64,000 nt of DNA from RGIG1902 sp034926865 (GTDB lineage Bacteria; Bacillota; Clostridia; Oscillospirales; Butyricicoccaceae), in contig JAYFQP010000014.1 of assembly GCA_034926865.1 (NCBI GenBank), positions 62,001 through 126,000 of the forward strand, given 5' to 3'. The position numbers were made by a program, and so were the translations under genes. The first letter of the stretch is position 1. Each line of letters starts with the position of its first letter. Below, one piece after another: positions 32,637 to 39,784 of the stretch. The notes beneath the pieces are model-generated. The model was not told the DNA's origin. It searched no databases and saw only the letters and a list, made by a program, of their open reading frames with translations.

Positions 32637-32907
32637 GCTTTTCTATCTCTTGTTCTGTGGGATCTCCGAAGATCATTGTGAGCTGGTTAAGCATGATGGA
32701 CACATCAGCCATTTCTTCAGATATGTGCTTTACAGCCTCAACACAATCTCCCGTTTCAAACCACTCGCTAAAAACCAACTTTAGAAGTGCCTGGGAAAGC
32801 TCGCACATTTCTTCTATGCTCTTAAGCATCTGGGCTTTTACACCGTATGTGGCTATGGCCTTTTCAAGGATGGCAACCTCTCTCTCCTGTGTCATGGGTT
32901 TATTCAC
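32584..32907 (-). CDS. MazG-like NTP pyrophosphohydrolase
   Basis: The protein has 107 residues, starting at a GTG (32907) with GGAGG 8 bases upstream. It is all-helical with the paired acidic motifs of the MazG/all-alpha NTP-PPase fold: SIEEMCELSQALLKLVF (E-x-x-E) and HISEEMADVSIMLNQL (E-x-x-D), which bind magnesium. Enzymes of this group hydrolyse nucleoside triphosphates and in phages may adjust nucleotide pools or alarmone levels. It lies among early genes before the recombination module. Confidence 0.8.
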   Translation of the reverse strand: MNKPMTQEREVAILEKAIATYGVKAQMLKSIEEMCELSQALLKLVFSEWFETGDCVEAVKHISEEMADVSIMLNQLTMIFGDPTEQEIEKLERLDSRLEASCCDSAK

Positions 32908-32921
32908 TTGTTTTTCCTCCT

Positions 32922-33641
32922 TTAAATCATCACGACAACCTTGCCAACCTCGACAAGGTCGGACAATGACGCTTCAAAGTATTTTGCCACATTGCCTTTT
33001 GCTTCAAGCTTCCACACACCCCCGTCAGCTTCAAACAGGCCTATTTTCCCAGTATCATCAACCCTCAGCAAATATTCGCTGCTGGGTTGATCTACCTCCA
33101 AAAATGTACGGAAGGGTGTAAGCTCAACCCTTGGGTTTATTTGTACAAGCGTGTTAAGGGCAATACCTTGTTTGGCCTGTACCGTCTGAGTAACCCCGTT
33201 ATCCTCGCTTGTAACGCTGTTATCCTTATTCATCCTGCTTATCAAATCAAGCAGATAGTTACTGCCTGCATTGGGTATGAAAAGACTCCTGATCTCAATA
33301 ACAGCTTGCTCGTAATCTCTCCATCCGGCTCGGAACCCCGGAACATCTGCTTTTGCTGTATATAGATTATTGCGGACATAATCCGCAAGGTACGATGTAA
33401 ACACATCCACAGTATCGTGTGACGATACCCTAATCATGATGATCGCATCAATCTTATCAATCTCTGATCTTACCAATTTACAAATGGAATCGAGGCCAGA
33501 TACGGCAAGCTCCACAGGTCTTGCCACAAAGGGCTTTACTCTCTCCAATCGTTCCGTTGTGTATGTATCGTTACCTATTACATAGGTTTTTGGGGTGGCT
33601 AACTCGGTGATTTTTTCAATAGCTTCCTTTAACATATTCAT
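32922..33641 (-). CDS. Early phage protein, possibly DUF2303-related
   Basis: The protein has 239 residues. An N-terminal helical half is followed by a C-terminal beta-rich half with VELTPFRTFLEVDQPSSEYL and GLFEADGGVWKLEA. The latter part resembles the DUF2303 (YfdQ) pattern, in which F-R-x-F and E-A-x-G-G-x-W-x-L are conserved; this is from memory and not certain. The family has no assigned function. It is followed 14 bases later by the MazG-like gene. GGAG lies before the ATG. Confidence 0.6.
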   Translation of the reverse strand: MNMLKEAIEKITELATPKTYVIGNDTYTTERLERVKPFVARPVELAVSGLDSICKLVRSEIDKIDAIIMIRVSSHDTVDVFTSYLADYVRNNLYTAKADVPGFRAGWRDYEQAVIEIRSLFIPNAGSNYLLDLISRMNKDNSVTSEDNGVTQTVQAKQGIALNTLVQINPRVELTPFRTFLEVDQPSSEYLLRVDDTGKIGLFEADGGVWKLEAKGNVAKYFEASLSDLVEVGKVVVMI

Positions 33642-33650
33642 TCTCCTTTT

Positions 33651-34028
33651 TTATGCCTGCCTGATATTAGCAAGTTTTAATATTTTGGGTGCTTCCTGTT
33701 CTTCCCCAGAAAATGCTATTTGTCCGGGTGCTTGGGGCGTAAGCTCTGCAATAACCATTTCGCCGTTGTTGCCGGTAGTAATATACAATGCTGTGGCAAC
33801 AGGATTTGTGGGAACAAGGGTTGCTTTTGCGGTGGCCCTTACTGTTATCGTCCTTCTTTCATCGTCGGGTGCAAGCTCCAAGGTAACTGTTATTTTTCGT
33901 TTGGCCGATGCCTTGGTGTTGACATCAATAATGTTGTCTACTACCCTGCTAACCTCATAATCAACTCTTTCCTCGATGGCTCCCATTGCCATTCTCAAGA
34001 TGCTCTGTTTATTAATCTCATTTGCCAT
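33651..34028 (-). CDS. Phage 'replication terminator protein' family member
   Basis: The protein has 125 residues. The N-terminal helix (SILRMAMGAIEERVDYEVSR) is followed by KRKITVTLELAPDDERRTIT and a beta-rich C-terminus. This matches a family widely annotated in Bacillota phages as replication terminator protein, although the name has little direct evidence. It is usually found near recombination genes, as here, nine bases before the next gene. It may be a DNA-binding or oligomeric structural protein. Confidence 0.65.
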   Translation of the reverse strand: MANEINKQSILRMAMGAIEERVDYEVSRVVDNIIDVNTKASAKRKITVTLELAPDDERRTITVRATAKATLVPTNPVATALYITTGNNGEMVIAELTPQAPGQIAFSGEEQEAPKILKLANIRQA

Positions 34029-34064
34029 GATAATTAATCCTTTCCGGCCTTAAGCCATGCAAAT

Positions 34065-34271
34065 TTACCTATCATCTTGTTTCCCTCCTGTATATCCGCA
34101 CCCTAAGGCGCTTGTGTAAGGGAATGATATTTTATATTGGCAGCGCTTACAACAATAGACGCATACACCCTTTCGGGCGTCTACCTCCCTGTCCGGTCGT
34201 GGGCAAGGCCGCACCCCATATTCTCCGTAATAATGGCCACATACACGGCAATACCCATCGCCAGAACTCAT
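34065..34271 (-). CDS. Cys-rich zinc-ribbon phage protein
   Basis: The protein has 68 residues. The ATG at 34271 follows AAAGGAG with an 8-base gap and overlaps the stop of the upstream gene (ATGA). It contains CRVCGHYYGEYGVRPC and then CVYCCKRC with a later C-G-Y, enough ligands for one or two zinc sites. No defined family recognised. Confidence 0.65.
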   Translation of the reverse strand: MSSGDGYCRVCGHYYGEYGVRPCPRPDREVDARKGVCVYCCKRCQYKISFPYTSALGCGYTGGKQDDR

Positions 34272-34477
34272 TTCAATTTCTCCTTTACGGAAGTTTCGTC
34301 CCGATACTCGAAACACATATTCCACAGCCATGCAATGACCTTTAACATAGCTTTTTGGGTTATGCCATTGTGCGTAGGCATTTTTAATACCTCGTTAATA
34401 GCGTCGCCTTTTTCTTCCGGCGTGTACTTCTTTCTATCGATTTCCATAAATATCGTGCAGGCTTTTCCGGTGTTCAT
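34268..34477 (-). CDS. Small early phage protein
   Basis: The protein has 69 residues from the ATG at 34477, which follows AAAGGAG. It contains Y-T-P-E-E-K-G-D-A-I-N-E-V-L-K-M and G-I-T-Q-K-A-M-L-K-V-I-A-W-L-W, a helical pattern seen in hypothetical proteins of Clostridia phages. No known function. It overlaps its neighbours by 4 bases on both sides. Confidence 0.65.
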   Translation of the reverse strand: MNTGKACTIFMEIDRKKYTPEEKGDAINEVLKMPTHNGITQKAMLKVIAWLWNMCFEYRDETSVKEKLK

Positions 34478-34827
34478 TTCTTCTCTCCTTTCCCGGCCTC
34501 CGGGCCGCTCCATCTACTGCAAAAATCCGTTGCCTTGTGGGGATTATCATCGCCCTCGCAATATCCGATTTCAAACTGGCCCCATCCAGCCTCGCCCCAC
34601 AAGTCACAATCCTTGCAATGCTTCGGCAGTTCCCCTCCGAGCCACTCATGCAACACATCCAGTTCTTCATTCGCCGCCTGCTCTCTGCGCCGTGATTCGG
34701 CAAGCTGTACCTGCTGGCGCTCTATAAGGTCGGCTGCATCGGCAAACACCCTGCCAGTCACTGGGCCAAAGGCATTAGCAGCAGATCGTAACCTGCGAAC
34801 CGTCATTTTTATTTCATCATCGGTCAT
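34474..34827 (-). CDS. Early phage protein with C-terminal Cys motif
   Basis: The protein has 117 residues from the ATG at 34827, preceded by GGAGGGG with a 5-base gap. An N-terminal helical region with VFADAADLIERQQVQLAESR suggests coiled coil. The C-terminal part contains CKDCDLWGEAGWGQFEIGYC and a final CSRW, a four-Cys set likely to bind zinc. Similar proteins occur in early regions of Bacillota phages without known function. It overlaps the gene upstream by 4 bases. Confidence 0.65.
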   Translation of the reverse strand: MTDDEIKMTVRRLRSAANAFGPVTGRVFADAADLIERQQVQLAESRRREQAANEELDVLHEWLGGELPKHCKDCDLWGEAGWGQFEIGYCEGDDNPHKATDFCSRWSGPEAGKGEKK

Positions 34828-35156
34828 AAGCGCCCCTCCTTCAAAATCTCCCTGAACCTGATCCGCCAATCCTGCACAGTTCGCCCTATGGCATATATGT
34901 ATAACGGCAGACCGAGGATAAGCGCCTCTCCGCCCACCGCCTGATAACCTCTCCATGCGTTTGCCCGATACCGGGCAAGCAGGTATAATTCAACGGTCAA
35001 TATCAAAATCCCGACCCCCAGCACCGCCTTCCGGGCAACTGCTCCCCTCCGCTGCCTGTCCTTCTGCCTGCAAATCGGGCATATGTAACCATAAAAAGGT
35101 ATCTGGGTGTACTTGCTTATGTGCCACTCCCTGCCGCATCGGGAGCATACCGCCAT
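34824..35156 (-). CDS. Zinc-ribbon membrane protein
   Basis: The protein has 110 residues from the ATG at 35156, one base after the TAG of the upstream gene, so reinitiation is likely. A GTG five codons earlier (35171) is an alternative. The N-terminus has CSRCGREWHISKYTQIPFYG and CPIC, a zinc ribbon, followed by two membrane segments (residues about 46-60 and 75-92). Such ribbon-plus-membrane proteins are found in phages and mobile elements with unknown function. Only membrane location can be inferred. Confidence 0.6.
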   Translation of the reverse strand: MAVCSRCGREWHISKYTQIPFYGYICPICRQKDRQRRGAVARKAVLGVGILILTVELYLLARYRANAWRGYQAVGGEALILGLPLYIYAIGRTVQDWRIRFREILKEGRL

Positions 35157-35157
35157 C

Positions 35158-35619
35158 CTATGCTTGTCCACTTTTCTTCTTCCCCTTTCCCTTCGGCTCC
35201 TTAATATACCGGAAGCTGTAGCCCCTCCGGCCGTATGCGCTCTTGGCCTTGCGGTTGCCATTGCAAAATCGGTATATCATCTGCTCTGTAAGACCCGTTG
35301 CGACAGAGGCCGCAATAACGCTTTCAAATATGGCGATAACCGTTCCATCGGCCTTATACTGCTCCACCCGCCGCGGTGGCCGCCTGAACGGATCTTTCTT
35401 CACCTGGGGCGGTTTCTCCGCTTTCTTCTCCTGTTTGACCCTGAGTGCAAGACGCCTCCCATGTTCAGCAGGTTTATATACCCTGCAAGGCTCCCCTGGT
35501 TCAAGCCCTCTGTTAGCCACCATCTGGCTTTTCCCCGTTGACAATAAATATCCACACACAGCTTCAGTCCCCATGCCCGTGCAATACCTGCACCCCTGGC
35601 ACTCTTTCCTGCTTCTCAT
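35158..35619 (-). CDS. Protein with Cys-rich N-terminus and NUMOD1-like DNA-binding domain
   Basis: The protein has 153 residues. Residues 7-45 hold several cysteines (CQGCRYC, then CGYLL and CRVYKP). A basic linker leads to residues 86-138, where QYKADGTVIAIFESVIAAS followed by IYRFCNGNRKAKSAYG and YSFRYI reproduces the NUMOD1 pattern (a helix-turn-helix found in homing endonucleases and phage regulators). No nuclease domain is present, so it may be a stand-alone DNA-binding protein. Confidence 0.65.
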   Translation of the reverse strand: MRSRKECQGCRYCTGMGTEAVCGYLLSTGKSQMVANRGLEPGEPCRVYKPAEHGRRLALRVKQEKKAEKPPQVKKDPFRRPPRRVEQYKADGTVIAIFESVIAASVATGLTEQMIYRFCNGNRKAKSAYGRRGYSFRYIKEPKGKGKKKSGQA

Positions 35620-35620
35620 A

Positions 35621-35899
35621 TCAGCCTCTTTTCTCTGGTCCCATCACGCAATCGGCGCAATGCTCCGCTGGATCTGCGTAACTCTTAACGCATCCACCCG
35701 GGCAGGCTACCCCCGGCTGCTGTGCTTCATCCCTAAGCTTCATAATAAGCGCCTGCAAAAGCTCCGCCCTCATCTGGGCCGCTTCAAACTCTTTTTCATA
35801 TCCCTTGCGGGGGCTGTTCATAAGATAATTCGCCGAATAGCTAAACACGCTGTTAAGCTCACGGTCACGGTACTCCTTCAGCAGTTCGTCTGTTGTCAT
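35621..35899 (-). CDS. Small early phage protein
   Basis: The protein has 92 residues; GGAGG lies 7 bases before the ATG. The first 60 residues are helical (TDELLKEYRDRELNSVFSY, then EFEAAQMRAELLQALIMKL), and the end contains CPGGCVKSYADPAEHCADC, a probable zinc knuckle. No family recognised. The leader upstream is unusually structured (35918-35995). Confidence 0.65.
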   Translation of the reverse strand: MTTDELLKEYRDRELNSVFSYSANYLMNSPRKGYEKEFEAAQMRAELLQALIMKLRDEAQQPGVACPGGCVKSYADPAEHCADCVMGPEKRG

Positions 35900-35917
35900 G
35901 CTAATTCCTCCGTTCCC

Positions 35918-35939
35918 GCCCGGGCATCCGGGCTTTTTT
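35918..35939 (+). terminator. Plus-strand intrinsic terminator-like hairpin
   Basis: GCCCGG, loop GCAT, CCGGGC, then TTTTTT on the plus strand. No plus-strand gene precedes it, so it may end an antisense RNA or be part of the leader structure of the minus-strand gene at 35899. Confidence 0.45.
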
Positions 35940-35946
35940 ATTTAAT

Positions 35947-35995
35947 GCTTGTCCGGTTTTATCCCGCCATGCGTTTCCTGCATGGCCGGGCAAGC
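35947..35995. other. Two-stem RNA-like structure between early genes
   Basis: The outer stem GCTTGTCCGG / CCGGGCAAGC (35947-35956 with 35986-35995) pairs at all ten positions on the plus strand with one G-U pair; the minus strand has a C-A mismatch instead. An inner hairpin CCATGC / GCATGG (35967-35972 with 35980-35985) nests inside. It could be a plus-strand RNA element or a leader attenuator for the downstream minus-strand gene. Confidence 0.4.
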
Positions 35996-35996
35996 G

Positions 35997-36188
35997 CTAC
36001 TCCCATTTTTCTAATGTTTCAGTCCCATCGGGGTTTTTTCTTACTACCCTAAAGATGCTTTTTGCTCTTTCAATATCTGTCCGTACCAACAGATTGAAAT
36101 AACTCTGGAGCGTTTCCGCTAAATGAGCCTGAAGCTCGGGGTCGCCAGGCTGTACTTCCCGGTCATTCCAAAACTCCCGTACTATCAT
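35997..36188 (-). CDS. Small early phage protein
   Basis: The protein has 63 residues (begins MIVREFWNDREVQPGDPELQ) with a helical middle (AHLAETLQSYFNLLVRTDI). GGAGG lies 5 bases before the ATG. It is the second gene of the lytic operon, after the Cro-like repressor. Similar short proteins are seen in Clostridia prophages, with no known function. Confidence 0.65.
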   Translation of the reverse strand: MIVREFWNDREVQPGDPELQAHLAETLQSYFNLLVRTDIERAKSIFRVVRKNPDGTETLEKWE

Positions 36189-36275
36189 GAGTGCCTCCTT
36201 TGTAATCAGTTATCTAACCTACATATTTCTATTCCTGAAGGCTTGTACATTATCACGTTATAAAACCCCGTCTTC

Positions 36276-36473
36276 TTATTCCGTTTCTTCGCTTTCGAAA
36301 AACCTTGTCCAAGAAAATCCCAGCACCGCCGCTATCTTTTTAGCAGCTTCAACCGAAGGTCTACGTTTGCCGTTTTCTATGTTTGTATATCCACTTCGTG
36401 TAATTCCCGCAGCTATCGCAACATCTTCTGCTGTAAGCTTTTCATCATTCCTTAATTCTTTTAACCAAGCCAC
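36276..36473 (-). CDS. Cro-like HTH regulator, first gene of the lytic operon
   Basis: The protein has 65 residues, starting at a GTG (36473) with GGAGG 7 bases upstream. It consists almost entirely of an HTH_3 (Cro/CI) domain: KLTAEDVAIAAGITRSGYTN, then IENGKRRPSVEAAKKIA. It is transcribed from the strong minus-strand promoter at 36506-36534, divergent from the CI-like gene. As first gene of the early operon with no extra domain, it fits a Cro-type repressor, though a role in activating lytic genes is also possible. Confidence 0.8.
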   Translation of the reverse strand: MAWLKELRNDEKLTAEDVAIAAGITRSGYTNIENGKRRPSVEAAKKIAAVLGFSWTRFFESEETE

Positions 36474-36499
36474 CGCTCCACCTCCATATGCGTCTTTAT

Positions 36500-36526
36500 G
36501 AAGCTATAATAGCTTCAATTTGAAGC
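36500..36526. promoter_or_regulatory. Two overlapping palindromic operators in the lytic promoter
   Basis: GAAGCTATAATAGCTTC (36500-36516) and GCTTCAATTTGAAGC (36512-36526) are perfect palindromes that share GCTTC. They cover the -10 box and the spacer of the minus-strand promoter, so bound repressor would block it. Confidence 0.75.
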
Positions 36527-36534
36527 ATTGTCAA
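36506..36534 (-). promoter_or_regulatory. Early lytic promoter (minus strand)
   Basis: On the minus strand TTGACA (complement of 36529-36534) and TATTAT (complement of 36506-36511) are 17 bases apart, a near-consensus sigma-A promoter. It drives the Cro-like gene and the early operon. Confidence 0.85.
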
Positions 36535-36575
36535 GTCTTTTTTTTATTTTTGTTTCTTTTAGACGCACGCTGGGA

Positions 36576-36606
36576 TATAATCTTGATAGTTTCTTTTCGA
36601 AACTAT
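36576..36606 (+). promoter_or_regulatory. CI-gene promoter and operator
   Basis: TATAAT at 36576-36581 has a weak -35. It is followed by a palindrome ATAGTTTC-N5-GAAACTAT (36586-36606) at the expected transcription start, a likely autoregulatory operator. It differs in sequence from the operators of the lytic promoter. Confidence 0.6.
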
Positions 36607-36628
36607 ATTATTGACTTGAGGTGTTGCT

Positions 36629-36991
36629 ATGAAACGATTAAAGGATTTACGGAAAGACTTCAAAGAGACCCAAGCTGATATAGCAAACCTTATTGGAATC
36701 ACAAGAGGGGCCTATGCCAATATTGAAACTGGTAAGCGCGAGCCAGATTTAAACACCATAGGTATACTTGCTAATCACTACGATGTTACTGTTGATTACC
36801 TGCTTGGCCGTACAGACATAAAAAAAAGGCCCACCCCCAAAAATGGGGATGAGCCTCTTGATCCAATCATTGCGCAAATTATGGATATTGTTTGCCAGAT
36901 GTCGCCGGAGAAACGGAGCCTGTATCTTGAGAATCTTCGTCTTTTAATGCGGTTGCAAGCGCAAGAGCCTGATTCAGATTCGCGCAAGTAA
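36629..36991 (+). CDS. CI-like phage repressor
   Basis: The protein has 120 residues; GAGGTG precedes the ATG. The N-terminal HTH_3 domain (LRKDFKETQADIANLIGITR, then IETGKREPDLNTIGILANHY) is followed by YLLGRTDIKK and a short helical C-terminal part (SPEKRSLYLENLRLLMRLQA) for dimerisation. There is no LexA-type peptidase domain, so induction would not use RecA-stimulated self-cleavage. It is divergent from the Cro-like gene and followed by the integrase, forming the lysogeny module. Its 3' end is overlapped by a minus-strand ORF. Confidence 0.8.
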   Translation: MKRLKDLRKDFKETQADIANLIGITRGAYANIETGKREPDLNTIGILANHYDVTVDYLLGRTDIKKRPTPKNGDEPLDPIIAQIMDIVCQMSPEKRSLYLENLRLLMRLQAQEPDSDSRK

Positions 36992-37049
36992 GCATTTGCA
37001 GGATATCAAGTATTTCGTCTATATCGCTGTGATTTCCTTGACTTGGCAT
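36879..37049 (-). CDS. Short ORF antisense to the end of the CI-like gene
   Basis: The ORF encodes 56 residues from the ATG at 37049, with AAGGGAG upstream (9-base gap) and an extended -10 element at 37103-37111. The product (begins MPSQGNHSDIDEILDILQML) is acidic and helical with normal composition. It overlaps the last 113 bases of the CI-like gene on the opposite strand. No family recognised. It may be a small regulatory protein, or the transcript may act as an antisense RNA; it could also be a shadow of the CI gene. Confidence 0.4.
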   Translation of the reverse strand: MPSQGNHSDIDEILDILQMLTCANLNQALALATALKDEDSQDTGSVSPATSGKQYP

Positions 37050-37102
37050 AATAAATAACTCCCTTCTGCCCGGGAGCTCGAGGGCTTTTGACGTCACATA
37101 CC

Positions 37103-37111
37103 ATTATAACA
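37103..37111 (-). promoter_or_regulatory. Extended -10 promoter facing the CI-like gene
   Basis: Minus-strand TGTTATAAT is a perfect extended -10. The -35 region is poor (ATTTTA). It would produce RNA antisense to the 3' half of the CI-like gene, carrying the ORF at 37049. Confidence 0.5.
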
Positions 37112-37279
37112 TTTCCAGAATTTATTAAAATAGTAAATCTTTACCTTTGTTTAAAAAGTTAGCCTATGCATATTGGCAAAATGTAAAAAACAGTGTCCTA
37201 TTATGTACATGGCAATCTGGTGGCTAAGTGTTATTGTTAAAAAGCCATCCAGAAAGGCAGCTGAAAGGAGAGTCCAACC

Positions 37280-38737
37280 GTGGAAAAGTATGCTGCAATA
37301 TACGCTAGGCAAAGCCTTGATAAAAAAGACAGTATATCAATAGAAAGTCAGATCGATTTTTGTAAGCATGAAATTGTTGGGGAGTTTAAAGTTTACCAGG
37401 ACAAGGGCTATTCCGGAAAGAACATCCGTCGTCCCGCTTTTGAACGGCTTCTTGCCGATGTGCGTGAGGGCAATGTATCAAAGCTCGTTTGCTACCGCCT
37501 TGACAGAATATCCCGCAGTATTATGGATTTCGGCACTATTTGGAATATGCTAAGCATAAACGGCGTTGAATTTGTGTCGGTAAACGAAAAGTTTGATACA
37601 TCTACCCCTATCGGCCGCGCAATGTTATATATAATTATGGTCTTTGCGCAGCTGGAACGCGAAACTACCGCCGAGCGCATCACCGACAACTATTATGAGC
37701 GTGTAAAGCAAGGTGCCTGGCCGGGTGGCCCTGCCCCCTACGGATACGATATTGCCGCTCATCGTATAAACGGCATGAAGACGCTTGTGCCTAACGATAA
37801 TACATCAATCGTCAAACGTATATTTGCTTTATATAGTATGCCCGACATGTCACTGGGACAGCTTGCGAAGATACTTAACGCTGAGGGCATACCTGCAGCA
37901 AGGCGTAAAGTTTGGGATAACGTATCGCTCGCTCGTCTGTTGCATAACCCAATTTACGCAAAGGCAGGTATTGAGGTTTATGCCTACTACAAGTCCATCG
38001 GCTTAAAAACACAGAATGAACCCTCCGAGTTTACCGGAGAAAAAGCATGTATCATCGTTGGAAAACGTACTGCCAATGAGCGCAAGTATACCGACCTTTC
38101 CGATCATGTCCTGGCAATCACCACCCATGACGGCATTGTCCCGGGTGATACCTTCGTGGCCTGTCAAATAAAGCTTGCCAAAAACAAGCAGATAAAAAAC
38201 AGCGGCAAAGGTAAATACACATGGCTTTCCGGCCTGCTTCATTGCAACGAATGTGGTTACAGTCTCAAGGTACAAAACGATAAAGGTAAGTTGAGGCTTG
38301 TATGCAGCGGCAGAACTAACCTGGGCATTTGCCAGGCCACCCACAGCGAGGATCTGGCTCACGTTGAAAGCACGGCAGAAGCAGCCATAATTGAGCGCAT
38401 GAAATCAATAGAAAATCAATCGGCAGACCAGGAGCAACCGGACGACAGCATTAAAATAGAGCTTTATACCATAGAAGAAAAAATAAGCAATTTAATTAAA
38501 GCTCTGTCAGAGGGACAAGGCGTTACAGTAAAATATATCAGCTCCGAAATAGAAAAATTAGAGGCGCGAAAGAACGAGATAATTAACTCACTGGCGCAGT
38601 CTGCCCTTCCCGACCGTGACGATGCTTTTAAGATTGATTTTAATCAACTCACCTTTGATGAAAAAAAGGTTATGGCAAAGCTTATTATAAGTACCGTTAA
38701 TTGTGATGCAAACACAGTTGATATCCGCTGGAAGTAG
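37280..38737 (+). CDS. int: Large serine recombinase, phage integrase
   Basis: The protein has 485 residues, starting at a GTG (37280) with AAAGGAG upstream. The N-terminal resolvase domain has the catalytic Ser12 in YARQS, then YRLDRISRS and VFAQLERETTAERI. It is followed by a Recombinase domain (GGPAPYGYDI onward), a zinc ribbon (CNECGYSLKV, then CSGRTNLGIC) and a coiled-coil C-terminus. Large serine integrases join attP and attB with short core sequences and need a directionality factor for excision, not identified here. The stop codon lies at the junction with a host deacetylase gene fragment, so this is the prophage end. Confidence 0.95.
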   Translation: MEKYAAIYARQSLDKKDSISIESQIDFCKHEIVGEFKVYQDKGYSGKNIRRPAFERLLADVREGNVSKLVCYRLDRISRSIMDFGTIWNMLSINGVEFVSVNEKFDTSTPIGRAMLYIIMVFAQLERETTAERITDNYYERVKQGAWPGGPAPYGYDIAAHRINGMKTLVPNDNTSIVKRIFALYSMPDMSLGQLAKILNAEGIPAARRKVWDNVSLARLLHNPIYAKAGIEVYAYYKSIGLKTQNEPSEFTGEKACIIVGKRTANERKYTDLSDHVLAITTHDGIVPGDTFVACQIKLAKNKQIKNSGKGKYTWLSGLLHCNECGYSLKVQNDKGKLRLVCSGRTNLGICQATHSEDLAHVESTAEAAIIERMKSIENQSADQEQPDDSIKIELYTIEEKISNLIKALSEGQGVTVKYISSEIEKLEARKNEIINSLAQSALPDRDDAFKIDFNQLTFDEKKVMAKLIISTVNCDANTVDIRWK

Positions 38738-38745
38738 CTTTATTT
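38725..38745. other. Phage-host junction (attR-type site)
   Basis: The integrase stop (38735-38737) is directly followed by sequence that reads as an internal part of a polysaccharide deacetylase (F-V-W-D-V-D-S-L-D-W). The crossover must lie within a few bases of this point. The exact core cannot be defined without the other end, outside the window. Confidence 0.65.
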
Positions 38746-38999
38746 TTGTGTGGGACGTTGATAGTCTTGACTGGCAGGAAAAAGGGGTTCAAAGCATAAT
38801 AGACCGCGTTCTTGGAAAAGTTCAGCCAGGTTCAATAGTTCTGTTTCATAATGCTGCTAAATACACCCCTGAAGCTTTGCCGACCGTTATAGAAGGCCTT
38901 ATTCAGGAAGGATATTCTTTCCTTCCTATATCTGAACTGATCTATAAGGACAATTACGAAATGGACCATACCGGCAGACAGATACCCATGTCCAAATAA
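38739..38999 (+). pseudogene. C-terminal fragment of a polysaccharide deacetylase interrupted by the prophage
   Basis: About 86 residues without a natural start match the end of a NodB-type deacetylase: VWDVDSLDWQEKGVQSIIDR (the D-x-x-D-W element), PGSIVLFHN (the late His motif), then ALPTVIEGLIQEGY. The wording VWDVDSLDW and VQPGSIVLFH is closest to sporulation-type PdaA/PdaB enzymes. The catalytic TFDDG and H-S-x-x-H parts are missing and should lie beyond the left end of the prophage. Exact excision would restore the gene. A terminator follows (39016-39046). Confidence 0.8.
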
Positions 39000-39015
39000 A
39001 TCATCATCAGAAAAG

Positions 39016-39046
39016 GCCGCCCCCAATGATTGGAGGGCGGCTTTTT
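39016..39046. terminator. Intrinsic terminator after the deacetylase fragment
   Basis: GCCGCCC-C-CCAAT and ATTGG-A-GGGCGGC form a long stem with only a C-A mismatch, followed by TTTTTT on the plus strand and preceded by AAAA. It serves the plus-strand fragment and perhaps the converging Crp-type gene. Confidence 0.8.
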
Positions 39047-39067
39047 TGGCCTATCTGTATATTTCGA

Positions 39068-39736
39068 TTATTGATGTAACAGGCGAAAAATATTCTTATA
39101 ATAATCTATCACGCCCTCTCTCTTAAGCCTGGCAAGCTCCCTTGACACAGCACTTCTATCCGCATTTAGGTAATTGGCCATAGATTCTCTGTCAAAAGGT
39201 ATTACAAACGGTTCTCCTTTTTTATCATTTTGACAATCTCTTAAATAAGACATTATCTTATCTTTGAGCGTGGGCATAATTAGGCATGAGATTCTGTCCT
39301 GCAGAGCAAAATACCTTAAGGATACAGTTTCAATATAATTGTGCATCATGTGATAGTATCCTTCACAGGACGCTGCGTCGCCTCCTACAAAAGATTCATA
39401 GCTAATAAACAAAACCGAGGTTTTTATAACTGCCTTTATACTGACAGGGCTTTTTTTATTTGGCGCACCTGCAAGTATATCTCCGAAGACACTTCCCTTA
39501 GAAAGCTTGCTCATAATGATATTGCTGCCCGTTTTGGTGGTTCTGTAAGCCAAAGCCTCCCCATTCAAAATTATGCCTATTGAAACTACCGGCATCTGCT
39601 CCCATAAGATTATATCGTCCTTTGAAAACTCTAAAAACGAGGTTTCAAGGCGCTCGATTATATCGGAAATTTCTTTTGAGGTCATATTTTTAAAGAGACC
39701 GTTATTTGCAAGAGTCGAAATAATCGTATTATCCAT
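39068..39736 (-). CDS. Crp/Fnr-family transcription regulator
   Basis: The protein has 222 residues from the ATG at 39736, with GGTGA upstream; an in-frame GTG lies four codons earlier. The N-terminal cyclic-nucleotide-binding-type beta-barrel (residues 10-130, with GEALAYRTTKTGSNIIMSKL and GSVFGDILAGA) is followed by the long dimer helix and a winged HTH with MANYLNADRSAVSRELARL. There is no N-terminal cysteine set for an iron-sulfur cluster. The divergent ECF-type membrane gene across a 115-base gap is the likely target. Confidence 0.85.
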   Translation of the reverse strand: MDNTIISTLANNGLFKNMTSKEISDIIERLETSFLEFSKDDIILWEQMPVVSIGIILNGEALAYRTTKTGSNIIMSKLSKGSVFGDILAGAPNKKSPVSIKAVIKTSVLFISYESFVGGDAASCEGYYHMMHNYIETVSLRYFALQDRISCLIMPTLKDKIMSYLRDCQNDKKGEPFVIPFDRESMANYLNADRSAVSRELARLKREGVIDYYKNIFRLLHQ

Positions 39737-39784
39737 TAATTTCACCACAGCCTAATATATTTATTATTATTTTACTGCGTATTC

